Origin: Dehalococcoidia bacterium
GTDB lineage: Bacteria; Chloroflexota; Dehalococcoidia; JAUYDP01
Direction of reading: 5' to 3'
DNA length: 5,652 nucleotides
Assembly (NCBI GenBank): GCA_030691805.1
Contig: JAUYDP010000010.1
Span: 1 to 5,652 of the forward strand
Shown here: piece by piece, positions 5,636 through 5,652 of the stretch
How positions within the stretch are numbered: the first letter of the stretch is position 1
Layout of the letters: each line of letters opens with the position of its first letter
Translations under genes and position numbers: made by a program
The notes under the pieces: model-generated
What the model was told of the DNA's origin: nothing
Seen by the model: only the letters and a program-made list of their open reading frames with translations
Database searches by the model: none

Positions 5636-5652
5636 CTACCTGGCGGAGCTCG

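Noticed and set aside
1..5652. CRISPR arrays, tRNA or rRNA genes, intrinsic terminators
   Set aside because: No regularly spaced repeats, cloverleaf or rRNA-like tracts were seen, and none of the hairpins is followed directly by a T-run.

Overview
This window most likely comes from a bacterial chromosome of moderately high GC content. It holds one large intact gene, a single-chain type IIG-like restriction-modification enzyme at 1182-4538 (+). Around it lie fragments, frame-broken genes and small unrecognised ORFs. The dinB remnant and the Shine-Dalgarno sites (AAGGGG, AAGGAGG) support a bacterium. The style of the small proteins is compatible with Chloroflexota or another environmental lineage, but nothing here fixes the phylum.

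Left flank (1-1181). A stem-loop at 43-72 precedes the 3' part of a DNA polymerase IV gene (dinB). Its clamp-binding and little-finger region is recognisable, but the catalytic domain is missing and the frame is closed by a TAG at 21-23. A small gene starting MENRIKSALEIAMEK (692 onward) then appears to break frame after about 25 codons. At 930-982 there are two 15-bp direct repeats followed by a TGACCGGTGACA end, which looks like the terminus of an IS21-type element with no element body. Immediately after it is a good sigma70-like promoter (TAGACA, 17 bp, TATACT; 993-1021) and a leader of about 150 nt containing a dyad at 1108-1128.

Centre (1182-4538). The 1118-residue protein joins an N-terminal PD-(D/E)XK nuclease (D70, E79, K81), a helical linker, an N6-adenine methyltransferase (DPACGSGTF at 436-444, NPPW at 637-640) and a TaqI/Eco57I-like target-recognition region. 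One chain can therefore plausibly recognise, methylate and cleave DNA. Hand-counted codon samples show GC-rich third positions at both ends and a drop in the second half, which suggests a mosaic gene with an exchanged specificity region.

Right flank (4539-5652). A small gene with a ribbon-helix-helix-like C-terminus follows. Its strong Shine-Dalgarno site points at an ATG whose frame closes after 10 codons, so it has either a start-proximal frameshift or an unusual start. Seven bases after it comes an unrecognised 93-residue ORF containing a perfect 13-bp inverted repeat, with a tail resembling the C-termini of type IIG methylases. At the right edge the minus strand carries a weak coding signal split over two frames.

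Overall this looks like a defence gene inserted in a variable, decaying locus. The small downstream genes could be accessory or regulatory to the restriction enzyme, but only their position suggests it.
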